A DNA stretch of 26,149 bases from a virus. Numbering within the stretch: the first letter of the stretch is position 1; each line of letters starts with the position of its first letter. This document shows positions 14,533 through 21,247 of this stretch, in pieces. Location: the IMG/VR virus record IMGVR_UViG_3300028590_000080, positions 1 to 26,149 of that record; one strand, written 5' to 3'. The position numbers and the translations under genes were made by a program. The notes under the pieces are model-generated. The model did not search any database. It was not told where the DNA came from and saw nothing but the letters and a program-made list of their open reading frames with translations.

Positions 14533-15808
14533 TGATGTCGCGAAGGGATTCGGTCTTCCGGAGACGATCGATCCAAACCACACGTACGTGTACCGCACGG
14601 GCGAGTATGGCTTGTACCAGTACTGGTACCAGGATCGCTTCGAGAACTACTGGCTGTACACCAATGCTCCTGTAGACTCCGAAGACTATGATCAGCATGC
14701 AGGCGAGGCCATGATCAGCCCAGATCAGCCGATGCCTCACACCTCTCCAGAGTTCTTCAACCAGGACGGCCAGAAGCGCAATGTAGCTGTGCCAGCCGAG
14801 GCAAACCTACAAGAGAACGGGAACTACAACCCCAGTGACCTGAGGAACATCTGGAAGGAAGTCTACCAAGCTCCTGACGGGCACCCCCGCTACGTCTACC
14901 TGGACAAGGACATCCGCGAGAACCCAGACATGTGGGTGCAGAACCAGCTGCGCGTTGTAGACGCAATGGTTCCGAAGTACCGTCAGTTCGCGAACAACCT
15001 GTTCCAGGGTAGCCATCCGAAGGACAAGGTCTTTGGCGCCATCCTCATGCTCGTGGACCAGGGCTGCTACTCAGTGGAGGAGCTGCTACATGCTGAGGTC
15101 TCCGACCTTGAGTTCGTCGATCAGACCGTTGTGCTGCTCGGCCGTAAGTTCATCTGCGACCTTCCTTTCTACGACTTCATGACGTCGCTGAAGGGTACGC
15201 GTGAACCGTCCGAGCCTTTGTTCGTGCTCAATACCGTGTACGGCAAGAACCAGATTGGCCTCAATCACATGGCCTCGTTCTTTGCTGGTATGCGCGTGTC
15301 TCCTGTGTTCCTCATGTACTGGAATGCAAGTCAGATGTACAGCCGCATCGTGCATCGCCTGGCTGCTGAACAGGTACCAGCAGAAGAACTGAAGGAGCGT
15401 GCCATGCAGGAAGTCTCCCTCGCCATGAACCTCGGCGAGGAAGCTGATTGCATGGTTGACATCCGTCTTCAAGATGTAGTCGAACAGAACTACAACAGCC
15501 TCGGTAAGAGCTTCGCCAGACTGACCAGTGACCCACTCGGTGTCTTCGTTGTGTTGTCGGACCTCACTTCACGAAAGCCTGATGAGCTTCAGTTCAGCAT
15601 GTGGATTCACACAGAGCCTATGCATCAGACTACACCAGAAGAAGAGATGCAGCTTGAAGCAGAACTTGGTCAGGCACACGAGGAAGCAGAGGCGGAGAAG
15701 AACCCAGAAGCCCAGCCAGAAGGTATGGGACCTAAGCCTTCCGGTGAGGGCGCATCTCCAGCACCTGGCGAAGGTGAAGCAGCATCCGCTGGACAGGAGG
15801 GAGAATGA
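14507..15808 (+). CDS. Topoisomerase IB/tyrosine-recombinase-like protein, probably catalytically dead
   Basis: The start ATG 14507 overlaps the previous gene by 26 bases; nearby ATGs at 14529-14534 are out of frame. Residues ~110-290 follow the order of a type IB topoisomerase. IWKEVYQAPDGHPRYVYLDK resembles the wtdVwi...GrxQYxYh segment. A linker helix ends MVPKYRQFANNLF, then a core helix FGAILMLVDQGCYSVEELL sits where the family has LLDxxxIRVGNEEY, and DQTVVLLGRKFICDLP is the beta hairpin with K214. The first catalytic Arg is replaced (CYSVEE), and VSPVFLMYW stands where HxxR is expected. Y278 is the only nearby tyrosine candidate. An acidic Pro/Glu/Gly tail (~375-433) follows. It may be a repurposed DNA-binding virion protein. 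This is fold inference. Confidence 0.55.
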   Translation: MTSSASSHDDVAKGFGLPETIDPNHTYVYRTGEYGLYQYWYQDRFENYWLYTNAPVDSEDYDQHAGEAMISPDQPMPHTSPEFFNQDGQKRNVAVPAEANLQENGNYNPSDLRNIWKEVYQAPDGHPRYVYLDKDIRENPDMWVQNQLRVVDAMVPKYRQFANNLFQGSHPKDKVFGAILMLVDQGCYSVEELLHAEVSDLEFVDQTVVLLGRKFICDLPFYDFMTSLKGTREPSEPLFVLNTVYGKNQIGLNHMASFFAGMRVSPVFLMYWNASQMYSRIVHRLAAEQVPAEELKERAMQEVSLAMNLGEEADCMVDIRLQDVVEQNYNSLGKSFARLTSDPLGVFVVLSDLTSRKPDELQFSMWIHTEPMHQTTPEEEMQLEAELGQAHEEAEAEKNPEAQPEGMGPKPSGEGASPAPGEGEAASAGQEGE

Positions 15809-16545
15809 CATCACCGTTTGAGATGTTCTCTGCTTGGGAACCACTGCTAAAGGCCCGTCCTACTAAGGACTTGGACCAGCACCAGCGTCTTGCGCACCTA
15901 GGTACGAAGCTTCAGGGAAAGAAGGCTAAGCAGCTTTCTTTCACCACATCCTACCCAGGACAGGAAGGACAGAAGAAGTATCTCGGAACCGTGGACGGCA
16001 ACCAGCAGTTTCTGTTGGGCTATGCCAACCCTAAGTTCCATCTTGCTCCTTACCACTGGCAGATCATCGACCCATCGCTGAGTGATGAAGAAGCAGAGAA
16101 GTTGCACTTGTCTGCTGGTCATCCATCGAAGCCCGAACTCTGGAACAACGAGGACGTTGGCGACGAAGGAGATCTGGAGGATGGTGAGCCTCACGTGTCT
16201 GTGAAGGAAGAGTATGATGCCCGTGATGCAAAGGCTGCTCGTGACGCTGAGACCGTTACCGTTCGCTGTGGTGCTGGACTCTACGATGCTGTGCCTTCGG
16301 AAGGTATGATCTACGGACAGCATAATGGTCATCGTTACAAGTGGGACCTGCTCAGGAACTCCTTCCTAGCTGCGAAGAATCCGGAACTTGCAGAGAAGAT
16401 GGAAGCACAGTACGCTATGGAGAAGGCTCTTCTGCGTCGTCGTGGAGAAGAGACTCCAGGCTTCGAGAATGTGACTGCGTTCATGCAGCCGCTACAGAGG
16501 GACGTTGTTCGTGTCGGCGATAGTCTCCGAGTTGTTGTAAGGTGA
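15805..16545 (+). CDS. Unknown structural-module protein
   Basis: ATG 15805 overlaps the preceding stop and has a strong RBS (GGAGGGAGA). The 246-residue protein starts MTSPFEMFSAWEPLLKARP. A beta-rich region holds aromatic motifs (KKYLGTVDGNQQFLLGY, APYHWQIID), then a helical acidic linker (~110-160). The C-terminal part has MIYGQHNGHRYKWDLLRN and ends VRVGDSLRVVVR, close to the L-Y-V-R ends of neighbours. No catalytic site, signal or membrane segment is visible. It is probably a virion or assembly protein; the family is not recognised. Confidence 0.7.
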   Translation: MTSPFEMFSAWEPLLKARPTKDLDQHQRLAHLGTKLQGKKAKQLSFTTSYPGQEGQKKYLGTVDGNQQFLLGYANPKFHLAPYHWQIIDPSLSDEEAEKLHLSAGHPSKPELWNNEDVGDEGDLEDGEPHVSVKEEYDARDAKAARDAETVTVRCGAGLYDAVPSEGMIYGQHNGHRYKWDLLRNSFLAAKNPELAEKMEAQYAMEKALLRRRGEETPGFENVTAFMQPLQRDVVRVGDSLRVVVR

Positions 16546-16548
16546 ACA

Positions 16549-16788
16549 TTGGATCACATTCAGAACTGTCCAAGATGCCGAGGCGTCATTGTCAAGTCAT
16601 TGGGCGACCAAGTAAAGGTCCGCTCGAAGATGATCATTGTCAAGCATGGCAAGACATGGGCTGCGTGCAGTGATTGTGGCTTCGAGTCAGAAGTCCCTTT
16701 GCTTCTGAATGAGCCTATGGTAAAGTCCCTTCAAGATGCGCATGAGACACAGAGACATGCGCCACTCTACGTTCGTAACAGAAAGTAG
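16549..16788 (+). CDS. Small zinc-ribbon protein
   Basis: The start is a TTG at 16549, supported by AAGGTG a few bases upstream and by retaining the first zinc knuckle; the first internal ATG (residue 28) would delete it. The 79-residue product has C7-x2-C10 and C40-x2-C43, a classic four-cysteine zinc ribbon around a beta sheet. IVKSL and MVKSL sites are present, and the C-terminus APLYVRNRK carries the L-Y-V-R peptide. Nucleic-acid or protein binding is likely; the role is unknown. It is the last gene before the promoter at 16789. Confidence 0.7.
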   Translation: MDHIQNCPRCRGVIVKSLGDQVKVRSKMIIVKHGKTWAACSDCGFESEVPLLLNEPMVKSLQDAHETQRHAPLYVRNRK

Positions 16789-16817
16789 TTGACAGCGTAA
16801 AAGGTACACCCTATACT
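16789..16817 (+). promoter_or_regulatory. Near-consensus promoter upstream of the capsid operon
   Basis: TTGACA at 16789-16794 and TATACT at 16812-16817 are separated by the ideal 17 bases. The expected start site is about 16824, in the gap after the zinc-ribbon gene stop (16788). It points at the protease, scaffold and capsid genes, which need high expression, but a terminator-like hairpin intervenes. Confidence 0.85.
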
Positions 16818-16841
16818 ACGCACACATTCAAGGTTCTCCAT

Positions 16842-16882
16842 AAAGGGAGTAGTTGGCGGATCACCGTCGACGCTCCCTTTTT
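16842..16882 (+). terminator. Terminator-like hairpin between promoter and protease gene (attenuator or sRNA end)
   Basis: AAAGGGAG (16842-16849) pairs with CTCCCTTT (16873-16880). The inner bases GTTGGCGG/CCGTCGAC also pair around an ATCA loop with one small bulge, and five T residues follow (16878-16882). The structure begins about 20 bases after the predicted transcription start. It would either end a ~60-nt RNA or attenuate the capsid operon. The protease RBS lies only about nine bases beyond it, so read-through is needed for expression from this promoter. Confidence 0.75.
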
Positions 16883-16901
16883 GGCTTTCAGGGTTCAACA
16901 C

Positions 16902-17633
16902 ATGAACGAAACCTACGGCTGGATTGACGAAGATACCTGGCGCTGCTTCGTACCTGCTGCTCAAGTAGTAAAGAGCGGCGGTAAGAGTGGTGCAGACAAG
17001 ACCGGCAAGCGCTGGATTCAGGGTATTGCGTCAACGTCATCTCGCGACCTACAGGGCGAGGTGGTGGACCAGGCCGGCATGGACCTGTCATACTTCTTGA
17101 AGCATGGCTGGTTCAACAATGACCACAAGGACGGTCCAGACAACAAGATTGGACTTCCAACAGAGGCTAAGATCACTAAGGATGGTCTCTGGGTCAAGGG
17201 CTACCTGCTAAAGGACAAGAAGGTAGCTGACGAGTTCTGGGAGTTGATGAACTCGCTAGAACGCTCTGGTACTGACCGTAAGGTTGGTTTTTCTATTCAG
17301 GGCAAGGTGAAGCGTCGTGAGGGTAAGACGATCAAGGAATGCTGGATTCAGGAGATCGCAATCACTACGGCACCTGTGAATACAACTACGTGGGCAGAGA
17401 TTGTGAAGTCTCTGTCTTCGCAGAGCGACAAGAATGAGGAGAAGGCTCTCTCTGCATCCGGCAACGGTGCAGTACTCATTCCTGAATCGCTGGACGGCAA
17501 GAAGAAGGAAGACATCGAGAAGTCCTACACCTTCGATCAGACGGTGGAGTTGCTTGTCAAGAGCCATGGTCTTTCACGCGAGGTCGCTGAAGGTGCGGCC
17601 CACACCATCTTCCACATGTACGGTAAGGAGTGA
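16902..17633 (+). CDS. Prohead maturation protease (S78-like serine protease)
   Basis: ATG 16902 is chosen because AGGG lies eight bases upstream; the in-frame TTG at 16881 sits in the terminator T tract. The 243-residue protein has the prohead serine protease order: W7-I-D, then WIQGIASTSSRDLQGEVVD, a histidine in WFNNDHKDGP (H75) with IGLPTEA, and GFSIQGKVK with the candidate nucleophile S131, then IQEIAITTAPVN. A flexible tail with IVKSL, IEKSY and LVKSH may be self-cleaved. Such proteases cut scaffold and capsid proteins during head maturation. It sits directly before the scaffold-like and major capsid genes, the usual order. Confidence 0.85.
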   Translation: MNETYGWIDEDTWRCFVPAAQVVKSGGKSGADKTGKRWIQGIASTSSRDLQGEVVDQAGMDLSYFLKHGWFNNDHKDGPDNKIGLPTEAKITKDGLWVKGYLLKDKKVADEFWELMNSLERSGTDRKVGFSIQGKVKRREGKTIKECWIQEIAITTAPVNTTTWAEIVKSLSSQSDKNEEKALSASGNGAVLIPESLDGKKKEDIEKSYTFDQTVELLVKSHGLSREVAEGAAHTIFHMYGKE

Positions 17634-17636
17634 ACA

Positions 17637-18593
17637 ATGACTGAGAAGGTTACTCAGGACGACATCCAGAAGGGTCTGGCAGTACTTCAGGATCTTGCGA
17701 AGGGTCACGCTTCCAAGGGCACGCCATCGACGGAATCGACGTCCATGGTAGGCCAGAGCGGACCAACCCAGATCCACCACACGCCATCCAACTCGGATCC
17801 AGGCTCGTGGGCAGGTTCGTCGGCATCGGCAGTTCCACAGAACGGCACGACTGACGCAATCGATGCAAATGGCACCGACTACACCCAGGCCAAGATGATG
17901 AAGTCCATCATGGACAAGATCGCTAAGGGCCAGGCTCTGAACGAGTTCGAGGCGTACTTCATGAAGTCCGTCATGGACAAGGCGCTTCCGCCTGCGTTCG
18001 ACAAGAAGAAGGACGAGAAGGAAGACGTCGAGAAGGGCGCACCTCCGTTCGGCAAGAAGGACGATGAAGACAAGGACGTTGCGAAGTCACTGGCTGACTA
18101 CGCAGGCGAGAACGAGACGGTCGAGAAGGGCCTGGAAGTCTCGGAGTTCCTTGCAAACTGGGCAGACGTCATGCACAAGTCGCAGTCTGCGATGGAGAAC
18201 CGCATCGTTTCCCGCATCCTGGGCGCACTGAGCGGCCAGGCAGAAGCATCTGCGGAGTTCCAGAAGAGCCTTGCAGGCGCAGTACACTCGCTGGGTCAGG
18301 GAGTAGCACTCCAGGCACAGCGTCTGGCACAGGTGGAGTCTACACCAGCACGTGGTCCGAAGTCGGCACCTCGCGTTGATGTGATCGAGAAGTCGCAGGG
18401 CGGTGCAGCACCAGCAGGTGCCGACGCGCTCGAAGGCTTCGAGAAGTCGTTGGTCGGTGACGCATTGGTTGAACTGGTCACTAAGGGCCAGGTAGCACCG
18501 AAGGAAGTGGTCGCATGGGAGTCGAGCAACGGCAACCCACGTGTACTTACTCCGGCAACCAAGGCAAAGGTAGCAGCGCACATCGGTCGCTGA
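17637..18593 (+). CDS. Probable scaffolding protein with many K-S/K-G sites
   Basis: ATG 17637 follows AAGGAG at good spacing. The 318-residue protein is hydrophilic, with a low-complexity Ser/Thr/Gly/Asn stretch (~30-75), a Lys/Asp/Glu-rich region (~120-145) and helical segments elsewhere. Position between protease and major capsid gene is the standard scaffold slot. It carries an unusual number of K-S/K-G sites in similar context, for example IQKGL, VEKGA, VAKSL, VEKGL, FQKSL, IEKSQ and FEKSL, which I take as candidate protease cut sites. The C-terminus is basic and helical, as in capsid-binding ends of scaffolds. Codon use is biased and shared with the capsid gene, fitting high expression. 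Confidence 0.72.
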   Translation: MTEKVTQDDIQKGLAVLQDLAKGHASKGTPSTESTSMVGQSGPTQIHHTPSNSDPGSWAGSSASAVPQNGTTDAIDANGTDYTQAKMMKSIMDKIAKGQALNEFEAYFMKSVMDKALPPAFDKKKDEKEDVEKGAPPFGKKDDEDKDVAKSLADYAGENETVEKGLEVSEFLANWADVMHKSQSAMENRIVSRILGALSGQAEASAEFQKSLAGAVHSLGQGVALQAQRLAQVESTPARGPKSAPRVDVIEKSQGGAAPAGADALEGFEKSLVGDALVELVTKGQVAPKEVVAWESSNGNPRVLTPATKAKVAAHIGR

Positions 18594-18629
18594 AACCCCG
18601 GACACTAGCATAGGCAAAAGGAGAAGAAC

Positions 18630-20081
18630 ATGTCTGTAGGTCTAAGCGCATTCCAGTCGACCGGTGGTTACAGCGGTCCAGGTATCGCAACGCGTAGTGA
18701 GATCGAAGAGCTTAGCAAGGCTCTTGAAGCTGGCTACTCGATCGGTGCGGGCCTGACTGGTGGATCAGCCATGCGCGTCCAGTCCCTTGAGCAGTCGCTC
18801 AAGGTGCTGACGTACAACAGCAACCACGTGAAGCTGTGGAAGAAGATCCACAAGAGCCCAGCGTTCAGCACGGTTGAAGAGTACAACCAGCTGACTGATT
18901 ACGGCGGAAACGCCTTCCCGTTCGTCCAGGAAGGTGAACTTCCTCAGGCGAGCGACTCCAGCTACGTACGTCGTACGCAGCTTGTGAAGTTCCTGGGTAC
19001 GGTACGTGAGGTCACGCACCAGGCAACGCTTGTGCACCCAGCACACGGCGACCTGATCGCACAGGAAAACCACAACGGTATCCTGTACCTCATGAACCAG
19101 ATCGAGAACTTCCTGTTCTCCGGTGACTCGTCGCTCGCATTCGACGGCGAAGCAGAGCAGTGGGACGGTCTTGACGCTCTGATCGACTCGACGTCGGTCA
19201 TCGACCTTGAGGGTGCAAGCCTTCAGGAGACCGACCTCGAAGAGGCATCGACGACGATCCTCGACAACTACGGTTACCCAACGGACCTGTTCCTTGGTCT
19301 CCGCGCGCTGTCGGATCTCCAGAAGACGCTGTACCCACGTCAGCGTATCCAGATGCCCCTGCCGCAGAACGGCAAGGTTGGTCTGACGATCGCATCGGCG
19401 CTCACGAGCGGTGGTGAGATCGAGTTCAACCCGGACATCTTCATCAAGAAGACGCCAAACCCACGCGCAGCAGCAACGTCTGCAAACGCACCAGCAACCC
19501 CAGCGTCGATCGCAGGCGCGCACTCGGCAACGGGTACGGGTGACTGGAACAAGGGCCACGACTCGGGCACCACGAACGTTGCATACGTAGTCACGGCATG
19601 CAACCGTTTCGGTGAGTCGGCACCTACGGCTGTCCTTGGCGCTGTCGTGGCAATCACGCAGGCTCAGAAGGACGCAAGCGGCGCAATCCAGCTGACGGTC
19701 ACGAACCCAGCTGTCATCGGCGCATTCCCGGTAGAGTACTTCCGTATCTACCGCTCGGCTGGTTCGTCTTCGACGACGGTTCCTACTGCAATGTCGAGCT
19801 ACTCGCTCGTCATGCAGGTTCCGGCAGCTTCGCAGGCAGCAGGTGGTACCACGGTTGTCAACGACGTGAACCTCACGCTCCCAGGCACCACGGTCGCCTA
19901 CATGGGACAGATGGACGCTTCGGTTCTTACCTTCCGTCAGCTTATGCCGATGATGAAGATGGACCTTGCAGTCCTGGGCCCAGCATACCGCTGGATGATC
20001 CTGCTCTACGGTACGCCAGTACTCTTCGCTCCGAAGAAGTGGCTCCGTATCATCAACATCGGCGAGCTTCAGTCTCGCTGA
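18630..20081 (+). CDS. Major capsid protein with an Ig/FN3-like insertion
   Basis: A strong RBS (AAAAGGAGAAGAAC) precedes ATG 18630. The 483-residue product has HK97-type coat features: a helical N-terminal arm (1-60), an E-loop-like region with YVRRTQLVKFLGTVREVTHQ, and a spine/P-domain around FLFSGDSSLAFDGEAEQWDG and LDNYGYPTDLFLGLRALSDL. A C-terminal block contains TPVLFAPKKWLRIINIGEL. Between ~276 and 420 lies an inserted beta-sandwich: YVVTACNRFGESAPT, VEYFRIYRSAG and a final TVVNDVNLTLPGT, typical of FN3/Ig-like modules. The insert probably projects from the capsid surface. Codon bias suggests very high expression. Scaffold upstream and a hairpin downstream support the assignment. Confidence 0.85.
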   Translation: MSVGLSAFQSTGGYSGPGIATRSEIEELSKALEAGYSIGAGLTGGSAMRVQSLEQSLKVLTYNSNHVKLWKKIHKSPAFSTVEEYNQLTDYGGNAFPFVQEGELPQASDSSYVRRTQLVKFLGTVREVTHQATLVHPAHGDLIAQENHNGILYLMNQIENFLFSGDSSLAFDGEAEQWDGLDALIDSTSVIDLEGASLQETDLEEASTTILDNYGYPTDLFLGLRALSDLQKTLYPRQRIQMPLPQNGKVGLTIASALTSGGEIEFNPDIFIKKTPNPRAAATSANAPATPASIAGAHSATGTGDWNKGHDSGTTNVAYVVTACNRFGESAPTAVLGAVVAITQAQKDASGAIQLTVTNPAVIGAFPVEYFRIYRSAGSSSTTVPTAMSSYSLVMQVPAASQAAGGTTVVNDVNLTLPGTTVAYMGQMDASVLTFRQLMPMMKMDLAVLGPAYRWMILLYGTPVLFAPKKWLRIINIGELQSR

Positions 20082-20096
20082 GCATGACGTGACCTG

Positions 20097-20121
20097 AGGG
20101 GGCCAGGCGACTGGCCCCCTT
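20097..20121 (+). terminator. GC-rich hairpin after the capsid gene (weak terminator or attenuator)
   Basis: A 9-bp stem pairs 20097-20105 (AGGGGGCCA) with 20112-20120 (TGGCCCCCT) around GGCGAC. Only two T residues follow, so termination may be partial. It lies 15 bases after the capsid stop and would stabilise the capsid mRNA end or lower expression of the next gene. Confidence 0.6.
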
Positions 20122-20132
20122 GAGGTGCTCTC

Positions 20133-20801
20133 ATGAAGTTGAAGAAGCAAGAGCCAATCTCTGGCAACAATCCGATCGGCCTAGCGGACCTGGCTGCAAA
20201 GCAAGCAGGGGAAACGAAGACTTCCAAGTCTTCCCTTTCTGTTGCGAACAGTCTCCATCGACTTGGTGAAAACCAGATCCCAACAGCGCTTGAGTATGAT
20301 CCGACAAAGAACGCAGCTTGGGAACGAGAGAAGTCTCTGGGCCGCGGTCTGAAGGAAGCACAGAAGCATGGAGGGAACATGGCAGTCCGTGTACGAGTGA
20401 AGAGCAACTCACACCGTGGTAAGACTGAGGTCATTGATGACGTCATTCTCCACTTTGACAACGATGGCTGGGCAACCATCCCAGCTGGCGAGGCATACAA
20501 GATTGAAGCCTTCGCAGCCAAGCGTCCAGGACGCATGACCGTTGTCCGTGAGGAAGTAACAACAGCTGAGGATCTACTGGCAGCAGCCAAGGCCGCAATG
20601 GCAAAGCATGCACCAGTTGCTCCTGTAGAGGAACCGCCTGTACAGTATGAAGTAGTACAGGTTCCTCCTTCAGTTGAAGTCCCAACAGAGCAGCAGGCAG
20701 CTGCTGAACTCGGTTTGGACATGACTCAGGTCGAAGAGGAAGAGGCGGTGCCTCCTCCTGTCAAGGAATCAAAGCCGAAGAAGGCGAACAAGAAGGAGTG
20801 A
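20133..20801 (+). CDS. Capsid-adjacent protein with a possible internal start
   Basis: ATG 20133 follows GAGGTG. The 222-residue product has a polar N-terminal part (1-80). A beta-rich core begins at M83 (MAVRVRVKSNS) and runs through TEVIDDVILHFDNDGWATIP to GRMTVV (~150). The C-terminal half is Ala/Pro/Glu-rich and flexible, ending in Lys-rich KPKKANKKE. ATG 20379 (M83) has GGAGGG just upstream, so a shorter protein starting at the beta core is possible. Position after the capsid gene suggests a decoration or head-stabilising protein. No family is recognised. Confidence 0.7.
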   Translation: MKLKKQEPISGNNPIGLADLAAKQAGETKTSKSSLSVANSLHRLGENQIPTALEYDPTKNAAWEREKSLGRGLKEAQKHGGNMAVRVRVKSNSHRGKTEVIDDVILHFDNDGWATIPAGEAYKIEAFAAKRPGRMTVVREEVTTAEDLLAAAKAAMAKHAPVAPVEEPPVQYEVVQVPPSVEVPTEQQAAAELGLDMTQVEEEEAVPPPVKESKPKKANKKE

Positions 20802-20807
20802 TGAGAC

Positions 20808-21131
20808 ATGGCTAAGAGGCGCAAGGTACAGGCAACCGGCAACGCTGAAGTGTTTGAGGTTCGCCGTCAGTTCAACAACCTGCTGCTCATCCTAGAGAAC
20901 ATCTCTGAGCAGGTAGACGCTGCAACGATTACCTCGACCGAGGGCTTCGTAGCCCTGGGCCTGGCAATCGACACTGGTCTGGATTCCAGCGTAACAGGCA
21001 TCAATGGTGGTGCTAACAACTACTCCGGAACAGGCCTTGAGCTTGTAGGTGTGAAGGCGGTCAACCCAGTACCACAGCGTGGTCCTCGTTCGCCGCTTGT
21101 TCCTATGGCTTCAACAGACGACGATCTCTGA
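20808..21131 (+). CDS. Small structural-module protein
   Basis: ATG 20808 follows AAGGAG. The 107-residue product has a basic N-terminus (MAKRRKVQATG), one amphipathic helix (EVRRQFNNLLLILENISEQV) and then Gly/Asn/Val-rich, beta- or coil-like sequence ending in an acidic tail. There is no signal peptide or transmembrane segment. It is the last gene of the capsid operon before a terminator. A decoration or connector protein is plausible; the family is not recognised. Confidence 0.7.
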   Translation: MAKRRKVQATGNAEVFEVRRQFNNLLLILENISEQVDAATITSTEGFVALGLAIDTGLDSSVTGINGGANNYSGTGLELVGVKAVNPVPQRGPRSPLVPMASTDDDL

Positions 21132-21159
21132 GCTTGGCTTGCTGAGCACTACTTGAAGG

Positions 21160-21196
21160 AGGGCATCCCGGGTAACCTGGGGTGCCCTTCTCGCTT
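21160..21196 (+). terminator. Intrinsic terminator closing the capsid operon
   Basis: A 13-bp stem pairs 21160-21172 (AGGGCATCCCGGG) with 21176-21188 (CCTGGGGTGCCCT), with two G-T pairs and a TAA loop. TCTCGCTTT follows, so the T tract is imperfect. It lies 28 bases after the stop of the preceding gene and just before a promoter. Confidence 0.7.
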
Positions 21197-21224
21197 TGCA
21201 AAGTCCTAGACTTTCGGCTACACT
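21196..21224 (+). promoter_or_regulatory. Promoter for the neck-protein operon
   Basis: TTGCAA (21196-21201) and TACACT (21219-21224) are 17 bases apart. The predicted start is near 21231, giving a leader of about 17 bases with GGAG at 21234-21237 ahead of ATG 21248. It directly follows the terminator at 21160-21196. Confidence 0.65.
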
Positions 21225-21247
21225 CATGCCACTGGAGTAGTGTACTT

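Noticed and set aside
18765-20150. 461-residue antisense ORF across the capsid gene
   Set aside because: It is a shadow frame: Arg/Cys/Val-rich with no domain, no RBS, and opposite a clear major capsid gene.
21182-21247. Longer start for the 312-residue virion protein
   Set aside because: The extension passes through the promoter and terminator; ATG 21248 with GGAG upstream is a better start.
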